Assembly (NCBI GenBank): GCA_002148405.1
Contig: MUGG01000005.1
Location: forward strand, 1 to 64,000
Source of the DNA: Alkalinema sp. CACIAM 70d
GTDB taxonomy: Bacteria > Cyanobacteriota > Cyanobacteriia > Leptolyngbyales > Leptolyngbyaceae
Length of the DNA stretch: 64,000 nucleotides
Reading direction: 5' to 3'
The notes beneath the pieces were generated by a model that saw only the letters and a list, made by a program, of their open reading frames with translations, had not been told where the DNA came from and made no database searches. Of the stretch, positions 27,094-35,349 are shown piece after piece. Position numbers and translations under genes: made by a program. Each line of letters starts with the position of its first letter. Positions within the stretch are counted from its first letter, which is position 1.

Positions 27094-27182
27094 AAGATTA
27101 CGTGCTTGCGCACCACCCAGTAGCCGGGTGCCAGTGACAGGGAAGTGATCCCGCCCAAGGGAATCCTCGGCTCCCTAATCTT
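27094..27182 (-). ncRNA. Candidate structured leader upstream of the TerC gene
   Basis: On the minus strand AAGATTA (27182-27176) pairs exactly with TAATCTT (27100-27094) to close a domain. Inside are four successive hairpins: GGGA/TCCC (27175-27172 with 27062-type partner at 27162-27159 read as TCCC/GGGA), a second GGGA/TCCC pair at 27152-27149 and 27143-27140, CACCC/GGGTG at 27130-27126 and 27118-27114, and GTGC/GCAC with a GCAA loop at 27113-27102. TerC-family genes are known targets of the Mn2+-sensing yybP-ykoY riboswitch, but I do not see all of its consensus, so the class is open. A TATAAT-like box at 27083-27078 could place the transcription start downstream of the structure. Confidence 0.45.
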
Positions 27183-27542
27183 GCCACCTTTCTTGCCTAG
27201 AACACCTGTCTTGTCTAGTCAAAGTATCTAGTAGCAGTTTTTAGTCATACTTCCCATTGCTGAGGGATAAATGTTGAGGGATCAACACAGTATCGTCCCT
27301 CCAGCTTAACATTCTCCCAAGCTTGGCCATGACCCGAACCTTCCTAGACCAGTCTCAGAAGCCATGGCGCAATTTTTCTCAGACTCGAATGCACTGGATT
27401 AAACTGGCCCATCTCACTGGAATATCTGGGGTTAGCTTCCCCTAAGTTTTGCCTTTTGTTACAAACACTTTCCCCTGACCCTAACCCTTAGGGTTTAATC
27501 AACTGTGAGGAATTATCCCAATCCTGATAAGGAGTTATAGCA

Positions 27543-27635
27543 ATGTCTGAATCTCAAGTATTGATGGCACTGTTTATTGCCTTGATCCCCGGTATCTTGG
27601 CATTCCGCCTCTCTACTGAACTCTATAAAAACTAA
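27543..27635 (+). CDS. psaM: Photosystem I reaction centre subunit XII
   Basis: PsaM is a one-helix subunit of cyanobacterial photosystem I. The 30-residue peptide begins MSESQVLMAL, has a hydrophobic helix to about residue 20, and ends with the highly conserved FRLSTELYK before a final N. A TAAGGAG ribosome-binding site lies just before ATG 27543. The roughly 490 bp upstream to terC should hold its promoter. It stands alone. Confidence 0.93.
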   Translation: MSESQVLMALFIALIPGILAFRLSTELYKN

Positions 27636-28016
27636 ATCCATCTATACCTAGGGCAGCAAAAACTAGGGTAATCGCCCGATTTTTTAGCTGTCCAGGTTAA
27701 TTGACAGTTATTCTCCTGTCTCAGTAATTTAGTCATCGATTTTCGCAAGATTTCACCCTTAAACTTGGGCGATCATTTTGGAAGAACTAGGCTAAACTAT
27801 CGGGACAGGTTTTTTGTTCCCTTGCGTGTAACCAGCAAGTTGAGTGGATATACGGATGATCTGACCAGAAGAATTTGATTTTCTAGTCAGACATCTATGC
27901 ATCTACTCGGATGATCAGCTGGGGCGATTGCAGGGATCCTGAAGGGTTCAGGTTCTCCATGAAAGTGCATCCAGCCTGAAAGTCGTCTGCTTACCTGAAA
28001 GGAATTTGTTTGGTTT
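27636..28016. other. Intergenic region between psaM and the next gene
   Basis: I find no coding sequence here. A hairpin CTGACCAGAA / TTCTAGTCAG at 27861-27870 and 27881-27890 has one mismatch. The segment cggatgatc recurs at about 27854 and 27908. The region probably holds the promoter and leader of the membrane coiled-coil protein gene. Confidence 0.4.
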
Positions 28017-28439
28017 ATGAGCGCACTGCACCAACTGTCTCAACCTTCTCCCCGGAGATCGCCCGATCGTTCTCGCCGTCCCAGCCCTCAGGCTCGACAG
28101 CAGCAGCAACAGCGGATGTACCGCTTAATGGCAGCGGAAACGCTAATTAAGTTATCGGTCAATGTTGGCATTTCAGCCGTGGCAATTACTGCCCTGTTTC
28201 AGTTAATTCCCTACCGAGGTGTGCAACAAGCCAAGTTGCAGGAAGTTCAGGCTGAATTGAAATCGACAGAAGTGCGAGTTGCCCAGCTTCAGGCTCAGTT
28301 TAGCCGCACCTTTGACCCGAACGAAACTAAAGCTATTTTGCAAGAGCAAACCCATTTGGTGGATCCTACTGAAAAAATTGTGGTATTTGACGATCGTCCC
28401 GATCTACAACCTCAGAAAACAGCGAATAACTCTGAATAA
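28017..28439 (+). CDS. Membrane-anchored coiled-coil protein, cyanobacterial
   Basis: This 140-residue protein has a basic Arg/Gln/Pro-rich N-terminus, one hydrophobic helix near residues 45-65, a heptad-like segment (AKLQEVQAELKSTEVRVAQL from about 73), and an acidic tail. The layout (cytosolic tail, single TM, short coiled coil) resembles FtsB/DivIC/FtsL proteins, but no sequence match can be claimed. ATG 28017 follows a GGAATTTG stretch. The stop codon lies within the first copy of an 18-bp tandem repeat. Confidence 0.6.
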   Translation: MSALHQLSQPSPRRSPDRSRRPSPQARQQQQQRMYRLMAAETLIKLSVNVGISAVAITALFQLIPYRGVQQAKLQEVQAELKSTEVRVAQLQAQFSRTFDPNETKAILQEQTHLVDPTEKIVVFDDRPDLQPQKTANNSE

Positions 28440-28470
28440 TGGGTGCTTAGCCAATAATGGGTGCTCAGCG
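28435..28470. repeat. 18-bp tandem duplication across a stop codon
   Basis: aataatgggtgcttagcc (28435-28452) is followed by aataatgggtgctcagcg (28453-28470). The TAA at 28437-28439 of the preceding gene lies inside copy one. Confidence 0.9.
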
Positions 28471-28542
28471 AAATGCGCTAGGATTCTTCACGAAATGGGA
28501 TCCATAGCATTCATGCCCCCTGGAATTGATGATCCCCCTTTC

Positions 28543-28576
28543 CCTCAACTATTTGGATATAGTTGAGGATTTTTTT
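28543..28576 (+). terminator. Rho-independent terminator
   Basis: CCTCAACTAT (28543-28552) pairs with ATAGTTGAGG (28559-28568), followed by seven T residues. It ends transcription of the membrane coiled-coil gene. Confidence 0.88.
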
Positions 28577-28596
28577 AGAAGTAAATCTGATTCAAA

Positions 28597-28630
28597 TGTA
28601 CTTATAATATATCTGTACTTATAATATATC
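28597..28630. promoter_or_regulatory. Exact 17-bp tandem repeat with TATAAT, upstream of the TIR-like gene
   Basis: tgtacttataatatatc occurs at 28597-28613 and again at 28614-28630. Each copy holds TATAAT, so the duplication gives two possible -10 boxes about 1.6 helical turns apart. It lies about 150 bp before the start codon of the next gene. The promoter role is inference. Confidence 0.5.
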
Positions 28631-28778
28631 TGTGCGATTCAAGCAAGTCTATATACAATGACCACACAGAATTTGACGCTAGCAACTGCTTCAAACTCTG
28701 GCAATTGCTTCACTCTGGTGGTGATAGCAACCGCTAATATCGTCCTCTAGCCACTTTACCCTCAAGAGATATAAATCA

Positions 28779-29546
28779 ATGGCGATTATTGCCCTCAAAG
28801 CGTGGTATCTCCAGGAATATGAACCCATTAAGCAGCTAGAAAAGCGTCCCCATGATCTGCGCCTCAGCAAAAATAGCTTGCTGAAATCGGGGCTGAGGGC
28901 TGATTTTTTGGATGATGCGGCAGATGTGAGGAATGCGCCTTGGTTCCAGCGTTACTTGGAAGGGGAGGCCGTTGAGTTTTACATCGAAGGTAGTGGCGGT
29001 TATGCGATCGCCAATATCGACCTGAGTAGCCATGAAATTTACTTCACTAAGCGGGAAGTTATGGCAGGCTTGGAGCCAACGATTTTTCTTTCCTATCAGC
29101 AAGAATTTCCTGAGTCTAGTGACCTCTTGCGGGAGGAACTGAATAATATTTTGGAAATGATTAATCGGAAATCCCGAATTGCTCTGACTCTCAAGGAATC
29201 CCATCGCTTGAGTGATGGCCCAGTACGCCTCAACAGTTCACTAATGCGATCGATTCGCCAGAGTTTACTGTTTATTGCCGATGGAACCTCGATCGCGCAG
29301 ATTGAGACGGCGACCCCTCCTCTATTGATCCCTAGTCCCAAAATTTGTGTCGAAGTGGGTTATGCCCTTCAAAGTAAGCGATCAGAACAAATTTTGCTGG
29401 CTCAGATGGAGCGGGCAGATATGCCAGGGCTATTCCCGTTCGATATGCCCTTGAATAATCGTCTGATGTTCAAAGACAAATCGCAGTTACGCAAGCTTCT
29501 GCCCAAGGCGATCGAGGCACAGTTACAACAATTTAGTCTCTTTTAA
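28779..29546 (+). CDS. TIR/deoxyribosyltransferase-like domain protein
   Basis: I do not recognise the whole 255-residue protein. Residues 1-100 form an unknown domain (PHDLRLSKNSLLKSGLR, FYIEGSGGYAIANIDL). Residues 101-235 look like a TIR or nucleoside-deoxyribosyltransferase-like fold: TIFLSYQQEF starts the first strand, SIRQSLLFIADGT (158-170) matches the strand ending in a threat-sensing style loop, PSPKICVEVGYAL (186-198) matches the P-N-V-x-x-E-x-G-Y motif with candidate catalytic E192, and LFPFDMPLNNRLMF (218-231) matches the final PFD-x-x-x-x-R block. NAD or nucleotide hydrolysis is an inference. No cyclase or other defence gene is adjacent. A terminator precedes and a kinase gene converges. 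Confidence 0.55.
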   Translation: MAIIALKAWYLQEYEPIKQLEKRPHDLRLSKNSLLKSGLRADFLDDAADVRNAPWFQRYLEGEAVEFYIEGSGGYAIANIDLSSHEIYFTKREVMAGLEPTIFLSYQQEFPESSDLLREELNNILEMINRKSRIALTLKESHRLSDGPVRLNSSLMRSIRQSLLFIADGTSIAQIETATPPLLIPSPKICVEVGYALQSKRSEQILLAQMERADMPGLFPFDMPLNNRLMFKDKSQLRKLLPKAIEAQLQQFSLF

Positions 29547-29574
29547 GTTGAGTCTTTTTTGAGTTGAGCCTCTT

Positions 29575-30630
29575 TTAATCGTTCACCTGCTGCAGGATGG
29601 GGAGGGTGATCGTAAATTGCGCTCCCGAGTCCATTTTGGGTTTGTATTGCAAGGTGCCTCGGTGGTGGGTAATAACTTGATGACTAATGGCAAGTCCCAT
29701 GCCACTGCCCTGTCCAAACTGCTTGGTTGTCCAAAAGGGTTGGAAGATGTCTATGTGCGACTCATCTGGAATGCCGCATCCGTTGTCGCTAATGCAGATG
29801 GAAACGGAATGGGCACCGTCTAACTGAGTTCTGATGCGAATTTCTGGGTCGTAGTTAGTCATTAGCTCAGGAGCCCCAGCGTTAAACACAGCTTCGATCG
29901 CCTCAATCGCATTGCCAATCAGATGCATAAACACTTGATTGAGCTCACTGGCGCAGCATTGCACTGGAGGAATTTCTCCATAGGCTTTTACTAATCGAAT
30001 TGCTGGACGTTCGTACTGGGCTACCAGTCGATGCTGGAGGAGCATGAGTGTACTATCCAGTCCTGCATGGAGATCAGTTGCTTTTAACTCGGCTTCTTCC
30101 TGACGGGAAAATGTGCGTAGTGACTGCACCACTTGACTCATGCGATCGGCTCCCACCCGCATAGAGGTTTGGAGCTTTTGGATATCGGCGACGACAAAAT
30201 CGAGATCCAAATCGTCCAAGCGCTCCTGGATTGCAGGTACAGGGACTGGGTAGTGCTGACGGTAGCACTCAATAATGTCGATCAATTGACTGACGTAATC
30301 CTCAGCGTACTTCAAGTTACCAGCAATAAAGTTCACCGGATTATTAATTTCATGGGAAATTCCAGCAACCAGTTGGTTGACACTAGACATTTTTTCTTGA
30401 TGGACAAGCTGAGTTGATGAACTGCAACAGACTTCGACTCTAGAGCCAGCATCAGAAATGGGCGTAACCTTGGGAAGCACACATTCAGGGGGAGTCGTAT
30501 CTCGGGAGGTGGGAGGACTACTCAGATCGGATGCTTCCTCCCTGATGGCTAGGGCAGGAGGATAGCCTTTGCGATCTCGGATAGGCATGGATTGGAGTTG
30601 GAGAAGAGGATGCTTTCCAGATTCAGTCAT
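29575..30630 (-). CDS. Soluble sensor histidine kinase
   Basis: This 351-residue kinase has an unstructured N-terminus (to about residue 70) with no membrane segment or recognised sensor domain, then a HisKA-type dimerisation region with H93 in AGISHEINNPVNF, and an HATPase_c domain with N-box HLIGNAIEAIEA, G1 box DNGCGIPD, F box FQPFWTTK and G2 box GSGMGLAIS. ATG 30630 has an AGAGGTG site seven bases upstream; a longer reading from 30702 lacks support. No response regulator is adjacent. Two CRP-type sites lie in its upstream region. Confidence 0.88.
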   Translation of the reverse strand: MTESGKHPLLQLQSMPIRDRKGYPPALAIREEASDLSSPPTSRDTTPPECVLPKVTPISDAGSRVEVCCSSSTQLVHQEKMSSVNQLVAGISHEINNPVNFIAGNLKYAEDYVSQLIDIIECYRQHYPVPVPAIQERLDDLDLDFVVADIQKLQTSMRVGADRMSQVVQSLRTFSRQEEAELKATDLHAGLDSTLMLLQHRLVAQYERPAIRLVKAYGEIPPVQCCASELNQVFMHLIGNAIEAIEAVFNAGAPELMTNYDPEIRIRTQLDGAHSVSICISDNGCGIPDESHIDIFQPFWTTKQFGQGSGMGLAISHQVITHHRGTLQYKPKMDSGAQFTITLPILQQVND

Positions 30631-30739
30631 GATTGACACCTCTGGTCGAGTGAGGGAACACGTAAACTTGAGGGAACACCAACTGGCCACAGAAGAACAC
30701 ACACTGGCACAAGGGTTTCAAAAGTCGTCACATCATCTT

Positions 30740-30755
30740 TGTGACATAGATCACT
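30740..30755. promoter_or_regulatory. CRP/SyCRP1-type binding site
   Basis: TGTGA-N6-TCACT fits the CRP-family palindrome TGTGA-N6-TCACA at nine of ten positions. It lies 110 bp upstream of the kinase start codon. Confidence 0.6.
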
Positions 30756-30933
30756 TGGTGATGTGACTGAACCACTTGTGCTCTAGCTTAACTGCCTCAG
30801 TTACGGACGTAATCCGTTAAAACAACGAAGGCCAGGAATTGGGAGGTGATCCAGTTATCTTGCTGAAGTGATTCAAGCCATTATACGGACGTGATCTAGT
30901 GGGTTCCATCGCGTGATCTGAGCAAAACCCTTA

Positions 30934-30949
30934 TGTGATGCAGATCACC
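30934..30949. promoter_or_regulatory. CRP/SyCRP1-type binding site
   Basis: TGTGA-N6-TCACC again fits nine of ten positions of the CRP palindrome. It lies about 209 bp before the start of the 83-residue gene, and its centre is 194 bp from the other site. Confidence 0.6.
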
Positions 30950-31157
30950 TTTATAACGAGGATTTCCCTGCGGATAACTCTTTTTTACAGATTTAACGAT
31001 CGCTGCTCACCCAGCATCCCTTGATATTCCCTTGGTTTCCCTCTGAATTCCTGAAGTACACGGTTGACATCCGTATTTTTTCTGATCCGTTAGCTTGCTC
31101 GTTACTTCCGCGCCAATCCAGCCCATAATGATGTTCGGTAGGTTATGAGAAGCCGTT

Positions 31158-31409
31158 ATGCCTAGAACGCCGAGCGAATACGCAGTTCATCTGCTAATGG
31201 AGGGAGGACACCGAGAGGAAGTTCGTTTTCCCTCGATTCAAGACTTTCAGAAGTGGTACAGCACTGACCTCGTTCCTAAGTCCACTTCCACAGAATTCAT
31301 TCAAGTGCCGATTAAAAATATTCAAGGGGAATACATGGTGGTTCGCCCAAGCTGTATTTTGGGGATCCGAGTGGAACCTGTGTTCTCAGGAAGTGTCGAT
31401 CGGTATTAG
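31158..31409 (+). CDS. Conserved small cyanobacterial protein
   Basis: This 83-residue protein is soluble with mixed alpha/beta content: EYAVHLLMEGGHREEVRF looks like a beta hairpin, FQKWYSTDLVPK a helix, and EFIQVPIKN with EYMVVRPSCILGIRVEPV look like strands. The compact order suggests a single small domain. I do not know a function. ATG 31158 is the only good start. Its upstream region has two CRP-type sites shared with the divergent kinase. Confidence 0.6.
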   Translation: MPRTPSEYAVHLLMEGGHREEVRFPSIQDFQKWYSTDLVPKSTSTEFIQVPIKNIQGEYMVVRPSCILGIRVEPVFSGSVDRY

Positions 31410-31483
31410 ACCTCGATCGTGACTAAACCTTCGATTGGTATTAAACATTAATCTCAATTCAAACAACGCAAATGGGGTGTTAG

Positions 31484-32800
31484 GTGAGTCAGCGACAAGT
31501 ACATCGGTGGAAGTTAATTAGCCCAAAGGTGAGTTTTCTAACCCTCGTAGGCGGTATGGCTATACACCTGTTCATAAACCCATTAGGGTTGCTGGCTCAA
31601 ACATCTCCTCCCTTGGCTCAGACTCCGCAGCCCCGTATTACACCCCAGATCCCTTTCTCTGCTGGAGCGCCGAGCCCCTCACCTTTACCGACAATTTCTT
31701 CGCCATCCACGATCGTCGCTCCTCTACAGCGTACACCCGAGGTGCCTGCGGAAGTGGGCTCAGATTCATTGTTGGCTGAAAAACCGATGATGAGTCATGT
31801 GCCTGGGTTAGTCCGCGCGATCGATCACAGTTTGTCCTATCTTCAGTCTGATGCATCGGCAGCAGACTATTTGCGTCTCCGTATTCCAGGGGTAACCCGC
31901 GATCGAGTCCGACGCAGTTTAAAACGCTTTCGTACCTTATTACTCACAGCAGAGACGCCGCAACAACTGCAAGCCAGTGTCCGTAAAGAATTTGAGTTCT
32001 ACACTGCGACGGGCAAAGATGGCCAAGGAACGGTGGATTTTACAGGGTATTTCGAACCCGTCTACGCTGCTAGCTACAAGCCCACACCGGAATTTCGGTA
32101 TCCGATCTATCGGCAGCCTAGCAACTTTGCCCGCTGGCCGAAGCCCCATCCTACCCGAGCTGAACTCGAAGGCAGAGATGGTCTCCAAGGAGACAAAGGT
32201 TTATTGAAAGGCTCGGAGTTGGTGTGGCTCAAAGATCGCCTAGATGCTTTTTTGATTCAAGTACAGGGATCGGCTCAACTGCGTTTTGCAGATGGCTCGA
32301 AGATGACGATCGGCTATGCTGCCCATACCCAGCATCCCTACGTGGGCATTGGTCGTGAATTAGTCAAAGATGGCAAACTGAAGCTAGAAGAGCTGAGCCT
32401 ACCCAAGGTCATCGCGTATTTTCAGCAGCGCCCCGCTGAGTTAGATGAGTATCTACCCCGGAACCAGCGCTTTATCTTTTTTAGAAATACTCAAGGATCG
32501 CCTGCTCTCGGTAGTCTTGGCGTTCCGGTAACGGCAGAACGATCGATCGCGACTGACAAAAAGTTAATGCCTCCCGGTGCCCTCGCCATTATCCAAACTC
32601 AACTGCCCAACGCGAAACTTGAACCAGAATCGGTCAATCGGTTTGTCTTAGATCAAGATACGGGCGGGGCAGTTATTGGGCCAGGGCGAGTGGATATTTT
32701 CATGGGGACAGGCGATTTAGCCCGAGATCGAGCGGGATTGATTCACTCAACTGGCAAGCTTTATTATCTTCTGCTCAAAGACGATCGCAAAGGACGATAA
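31484..32800 (+). CDS. mltA: Membrane-bound lytic murein transglycosylase MltA
   Basis: MltA cleaves peptidoglycan glycan strands, forming 1,6-anhydromuramic acid ends. The 438-residue protein begins at GTG 31484 and has an N-terminal hydrophobic export segment (SFLTLVGGMAIHLFINPL) without a clear lipobox. A Pro/Ser-rich linker follows to about residue 100. The MltA domain shows DFTGYFEPVY near 189, QVQGSAQLRFADG near 261 and VGIGRELV, and the 3D domain has LDQDTGGAVIGPGRVDIFMGTG with the expected catalytic Asp. It ends 10 bp before the antiporter gene, so the two are probably cotranscribed. Confidence 0.92.
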   Translation: MSQRQVHRWKLISPKVSFLTLVGGMAIHLFINPLGLLAQTSPPLAQTPQPRITPQIPFSAGAPSPSPLPTISSPSTIVAPLQRTPEVPAEVGSDSLLAEKPMMSHVPGLVRAIDHSLSYLQSDASAADYLRLRIPGVTRDRVRRSLKRFRTLLLTAETPQQLQASVRKEFEFYTATGKDGQGTVDFTGYFEPVYAASYKPTPEFRYPIYRQPSNFARWPKPHPTRAELEGRDGLQGDKGLLKGSELVWLKDRLDAFLIQVQGSAQLRFADGSKMTIGYAAHTQHPYVGIGRELVKDGKLKLEELSLPKVIAYFQQRPAELDEYLPRNQRFIFFRNTQGSPALGSLGVPVTAERSIATDKKLMPPGALAIIQTQLPNAKLEPESVNRFVLDQDTGGAVIGPGRVDIFMGTGDLARDRAGLIHSTGKLYYLLLKDDRKGR

Positions 32801-32810
32801 ACTGGAGACT

Positions 32811-34685
32811 ATGAGTACCCCGCTCCAGCTAACCCTGCAAATCATCTTCACAGTCCTCGCAGGGATTAGTGCTCAGGTACTGGCAGAATTTCTCAAGATT
32901 CCTGGAATCGTTTTACTGCTCCTATTTGGGATTGCCCTGGGGCCGAGTGGGCTTGGTATTATTCATCCCAGCAGCCTTGGCGATGGCCTTGAGGTCATCG
33001 TTGCATTGCTGGTTGCCATCATTTTGTTTGAGGGGGGATTTAACCTGCGCTTGCAGGATGTAGACCGAGTTTCGAGTAGCCTCCGTAACTTAGTCACCCT
33101 TGGTACCCTAATTACTCTGATTGGGGGTGGCATGGCAGCCCACTGGCTCAGTGAGTTTCCTTGGTCTATTTCCTTTCTCTACGCCTCCCTGGTTGTAGTC
33201 ACTGGGCCAACGGTGATTAATTCCCTGCTGAAACAAGTTGAGGTCGATCGCCAGGTGTCTACCTTACTGGAGGGAGAAGGGGTACTCATTGATCCAGTGG
33301 GGGCCATTCTTTCTGTAGTGGTGCTGAACGTAGTCCTGAGTGGTGGCAATCCAGAACCTCTGATGGTCTTAAATGATCTACTGCTGCGGGTCGGCATTGG
33401 AGCCGCGATCGGGATTTCCGGAGGTTGGCTCATGGGGATTCTTCTCAAGCAAGCAACGTTTTTATCGGAAGAACTCAAAACACTGGTGGTTTTGGCGGGG
33501 GTATGGGGCTGGTTTGGTTTGGCACAATTGCTGCGGAGCGAAGCGGGCCTTATGGCGGCGGTGGCATCGGGGATTGTATTACGGGCCCTAGAGTTACCCC
33601 AAGAGCGGCTGCTCAAACGCTTCAAAGGTCAACTCACCGTGCTCTCTGTTTCGGTGTTATTTATTCTCTTGTCAGCAGATTTGTCGATCGCGGGGGTATT
33701 TGCCCTAGGCTGGGGCGGTGTCTTAACCGTTCTAGCCTTGATGTTTCTGGTGCGTCCGATCAGTATATGGCTTTGCACCTGGCAAGATGACCTCAACTGG
33801 CGACAAAAGCTCTTCATGTCCTGGATTGCGCCTCGGGGCATTGTTTCGGCTTCCGTTGCTTCCCTTTTTTCCATCCTACTGACCCAAGGTGGCATCAACG
33901 GTGGAGACTCGGTCAAAGCCTTAGTTTTTTTGACGATTATTCTGACGGTATTTCTGCAATCCCTCACGGCTCAACCGATCGCAAAACTCCTAGGGATTAC
34001 CTCCCAGGAAGTCACGGGCGCGGTGATTGTGGGATGTAACCCTTTGAGCGCTTTGCTGGCTCGATTTTTTTTGGAACGGGGAGAAACGGTCACTGTGATT
34101 GATACAGCTCCGGATTCCAACCTGTTTACGCCCCAGACAAACTTAAAAATTCTAACCAGTACAGCCTTGGATGCCGCAGTTTTGGAGGAAGCAGGACTGG
34201 CGGCGATCGGAACTTTTTTAGCCGTGACGGATAATGGCGAAGTGAATGCGGTCTTGGCCCAACGGGCTGCGGAGGAATTTCAGCCGCCGCGCGTGCTGGC
34301 AGTCTTTCCTCGAGAAGGCACAACTGCCAATGGCCAGGTTAACCAAGCTTTTTCGACCCATGCTTCCTTAAAAACTTGGAACGAGTATCTCCAAAATGAT
34401 GCCGTTCGTTTGGGTGAAACGATCCTCCACGAAGGGGATCTAGAAGGACAACGCAAGCGGCTGCTGAAGTTGATTAACCAAGGGGAATTGCTGCCTCTTC
34501 TCCTCGATCGCAAAACGTTTCTACAAGTGATTCCGGCGGAGATTGAGTTTAAGGTCGGCGATCGCATCATTTATTTGTTGCATGATCCCCGCCCTAAATT
34601 ACTCAAACGGCTCTCCGGTGCAACCCAGCCCCGACTGATGTTGGAAAAACTGTCAGAAGTTGAAGGCAGTATTCAATCGGCTTAA
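32811..34685 (+). CDS. CPA1-type sodium/proton antiporter with TrkA-N domain
   Basis: This 624-residue protein has about twelve hydrophobic helices in its first 400 residues, with LLFGIALGPSGLG near residue 37, FEGGFNL near 73, TGPTVINSLLKQVEVD near 130, and the acidic site GVLIDPVGAILS. The C-terminal region has a TrkA-N nucleotide-binding domain (VTGAVIVGCNPLSALLARF) and a final TrkA-C-like part. It probably exchanges Na+ or K+ for H+ and is gated by a bound nucleotide. It follows mltA after a 10-bp gap. Confidence 0.88.
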   Translation: MSTPLQLTLQIIFTVLAGISAQVLAEFLKIPGIVLLLLFGIALGPSGLGIIHPSSLGDGLEVIVALLVAIILFEGGFNLRLQDVDRVSSSLRNLVTLGTLITLIGGGMAAHWLSEFPWSISFLYASLVVVTGPTVINSLLKQVEVDRQVSTLLEGEGVLIDPVGAILSVVVLNVVLSGGNPEPLMVLNDLLLRVGIGAAIGISGGWLMGILLKQATFLSEELKTLVVLAGVWGWFGLAQLLRSEAGLMAAVASGIVLRALELPQERLLKRFKGQLTVLSVSVLFILLSADLSIAGVFALGWGGVLTVLALMFLVRPISIWLCTWQDDLNWRQKLFMSWIAPRGIVSASVASLFSILLTQGGINGGDSVKALVFLTIILTVFLQSLTAQPIAKLLGITSQEVTGAVIVGCNPLSALLARFFLERGETVTVIDTAPDSNLFTPQTNLKILTSTALDAAVLEEAGLAAIGTFLAVTDNGEVNAVLAQRAAEEFQPPRVLAVFPREGTTANGQVNQAFSTHASLKTWNEYLQNDAVRLGETILHEGDLEGQRKRLLKLINQGELLPLLLDRKTFLQVIPAEIEFKVGDRIIYLLHDPRPKLLKRLSGATQPRLMLEKLSEVEGSIQSA

Positions 34686-34785
34686 TTTTTGCCACTTAAT
34701 GTTATGAATAGCCTAGCTTGTACCAACTGGTAAGCTCGATGGATGATGACCCTAGGGATGCGCGGGGTCAGGAGATTATTTTGCT

Positions 34786-35313
34786 TTAGGTGGAAGGCAC
34801 CATCCGTTTTTTTAACGAAGTTAATCGCCGTTTAGCGGTGTCATTTTTGGGTTCATAGGTTAGTGCTTGCTCGTAGGCTTCTAGGGCCTTGTTGTCCAAG
34901 TTTTTGCGTTCGTAGGCATGGCCCAAGTTATTCCATGCCGTCGGGTATTCCTCATAGGCTTTCAGCGCATCTTTGTAGGTGCGAATCGCCAAATCGTACT
35001 GTTCTTGCGCAAAGTACGCATATCCCAAAGCATTGCAAACCGCAGCTAGGTCTTGGCCTTCTAGCTGATTGGCCTTAATTGCCTTTTGGAGCTGAGTCAC
35101 CGCTTGGGCAAATAACCGCTTATCGAGATAAATACTCCCGAGTTCGTAGTGCTCTTGAGCCGTTCCCTTGCCTTGGGCTAATTTGCGTTGCAAGCGGGAC
35201 AGGGCATTTTCGAGTTTGCGGGTTTTGATCACTTGAAGTAACACGAACACGCCCGCCACAATCAGAATGACAAGCAAAATGCTGATGTAAAAAATGGGTA
35301 AGTTATCCTGCAT
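34786..35313 (-). CDS. ycf37: TPR protein, Ycf37-like photosystem I assembly factor
   Basis: This 175-residue protein has one N-terminal membrane helix (YISILLVILIVAGVFVLLQV) followed by about three TPR units, each with the Ala/Gly-Tyr pattern: YELGSIYLDKRLFAQAVTQLQKAI, ALGYAYFAQEQYDLAIRTY, and WNNLGHAYERKNLDNKALEAY. This architecture and length match Ycf37, which supports photosystem I assembly or stability. The assignment rests on architecture plus the general look of the N-terminus. Confidence 0.75.
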   Translation of the reverse strand: MQDNLPIFYISILLVILIVAGVFVLLQVIKTRKLENALSRLQRKLAQGKGTAQEHYELGSIYLDKRLFAQAVTQLQKAIKANQLEGQDLAAVCNALGYAYFAQEQYDLAIRTYKDALKAYEEYPTAWNNLGHAYERKNLDNKALEAYEQALTYEPKNDTAKRRLTSLKKRMVPST

Positions 35314-35349
35314 ACCGTAGCGATACCAAACAGTGTTTTGAGTTCAGGG

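Larger units (their letters stand above)
30631..31157. other. Divergent regulatory region with CRP-type sites
   Basis: This 527-bp region separates the kinase and the 83-residue gene, which point away from each other. It contains two CRP-type palindromes (listed separately), repeated near-motifs such as acggacgtaatccgt (about 30804) and tacggacgtgatc (about 30883), and no gene that I can support. Confidence 0.6.
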
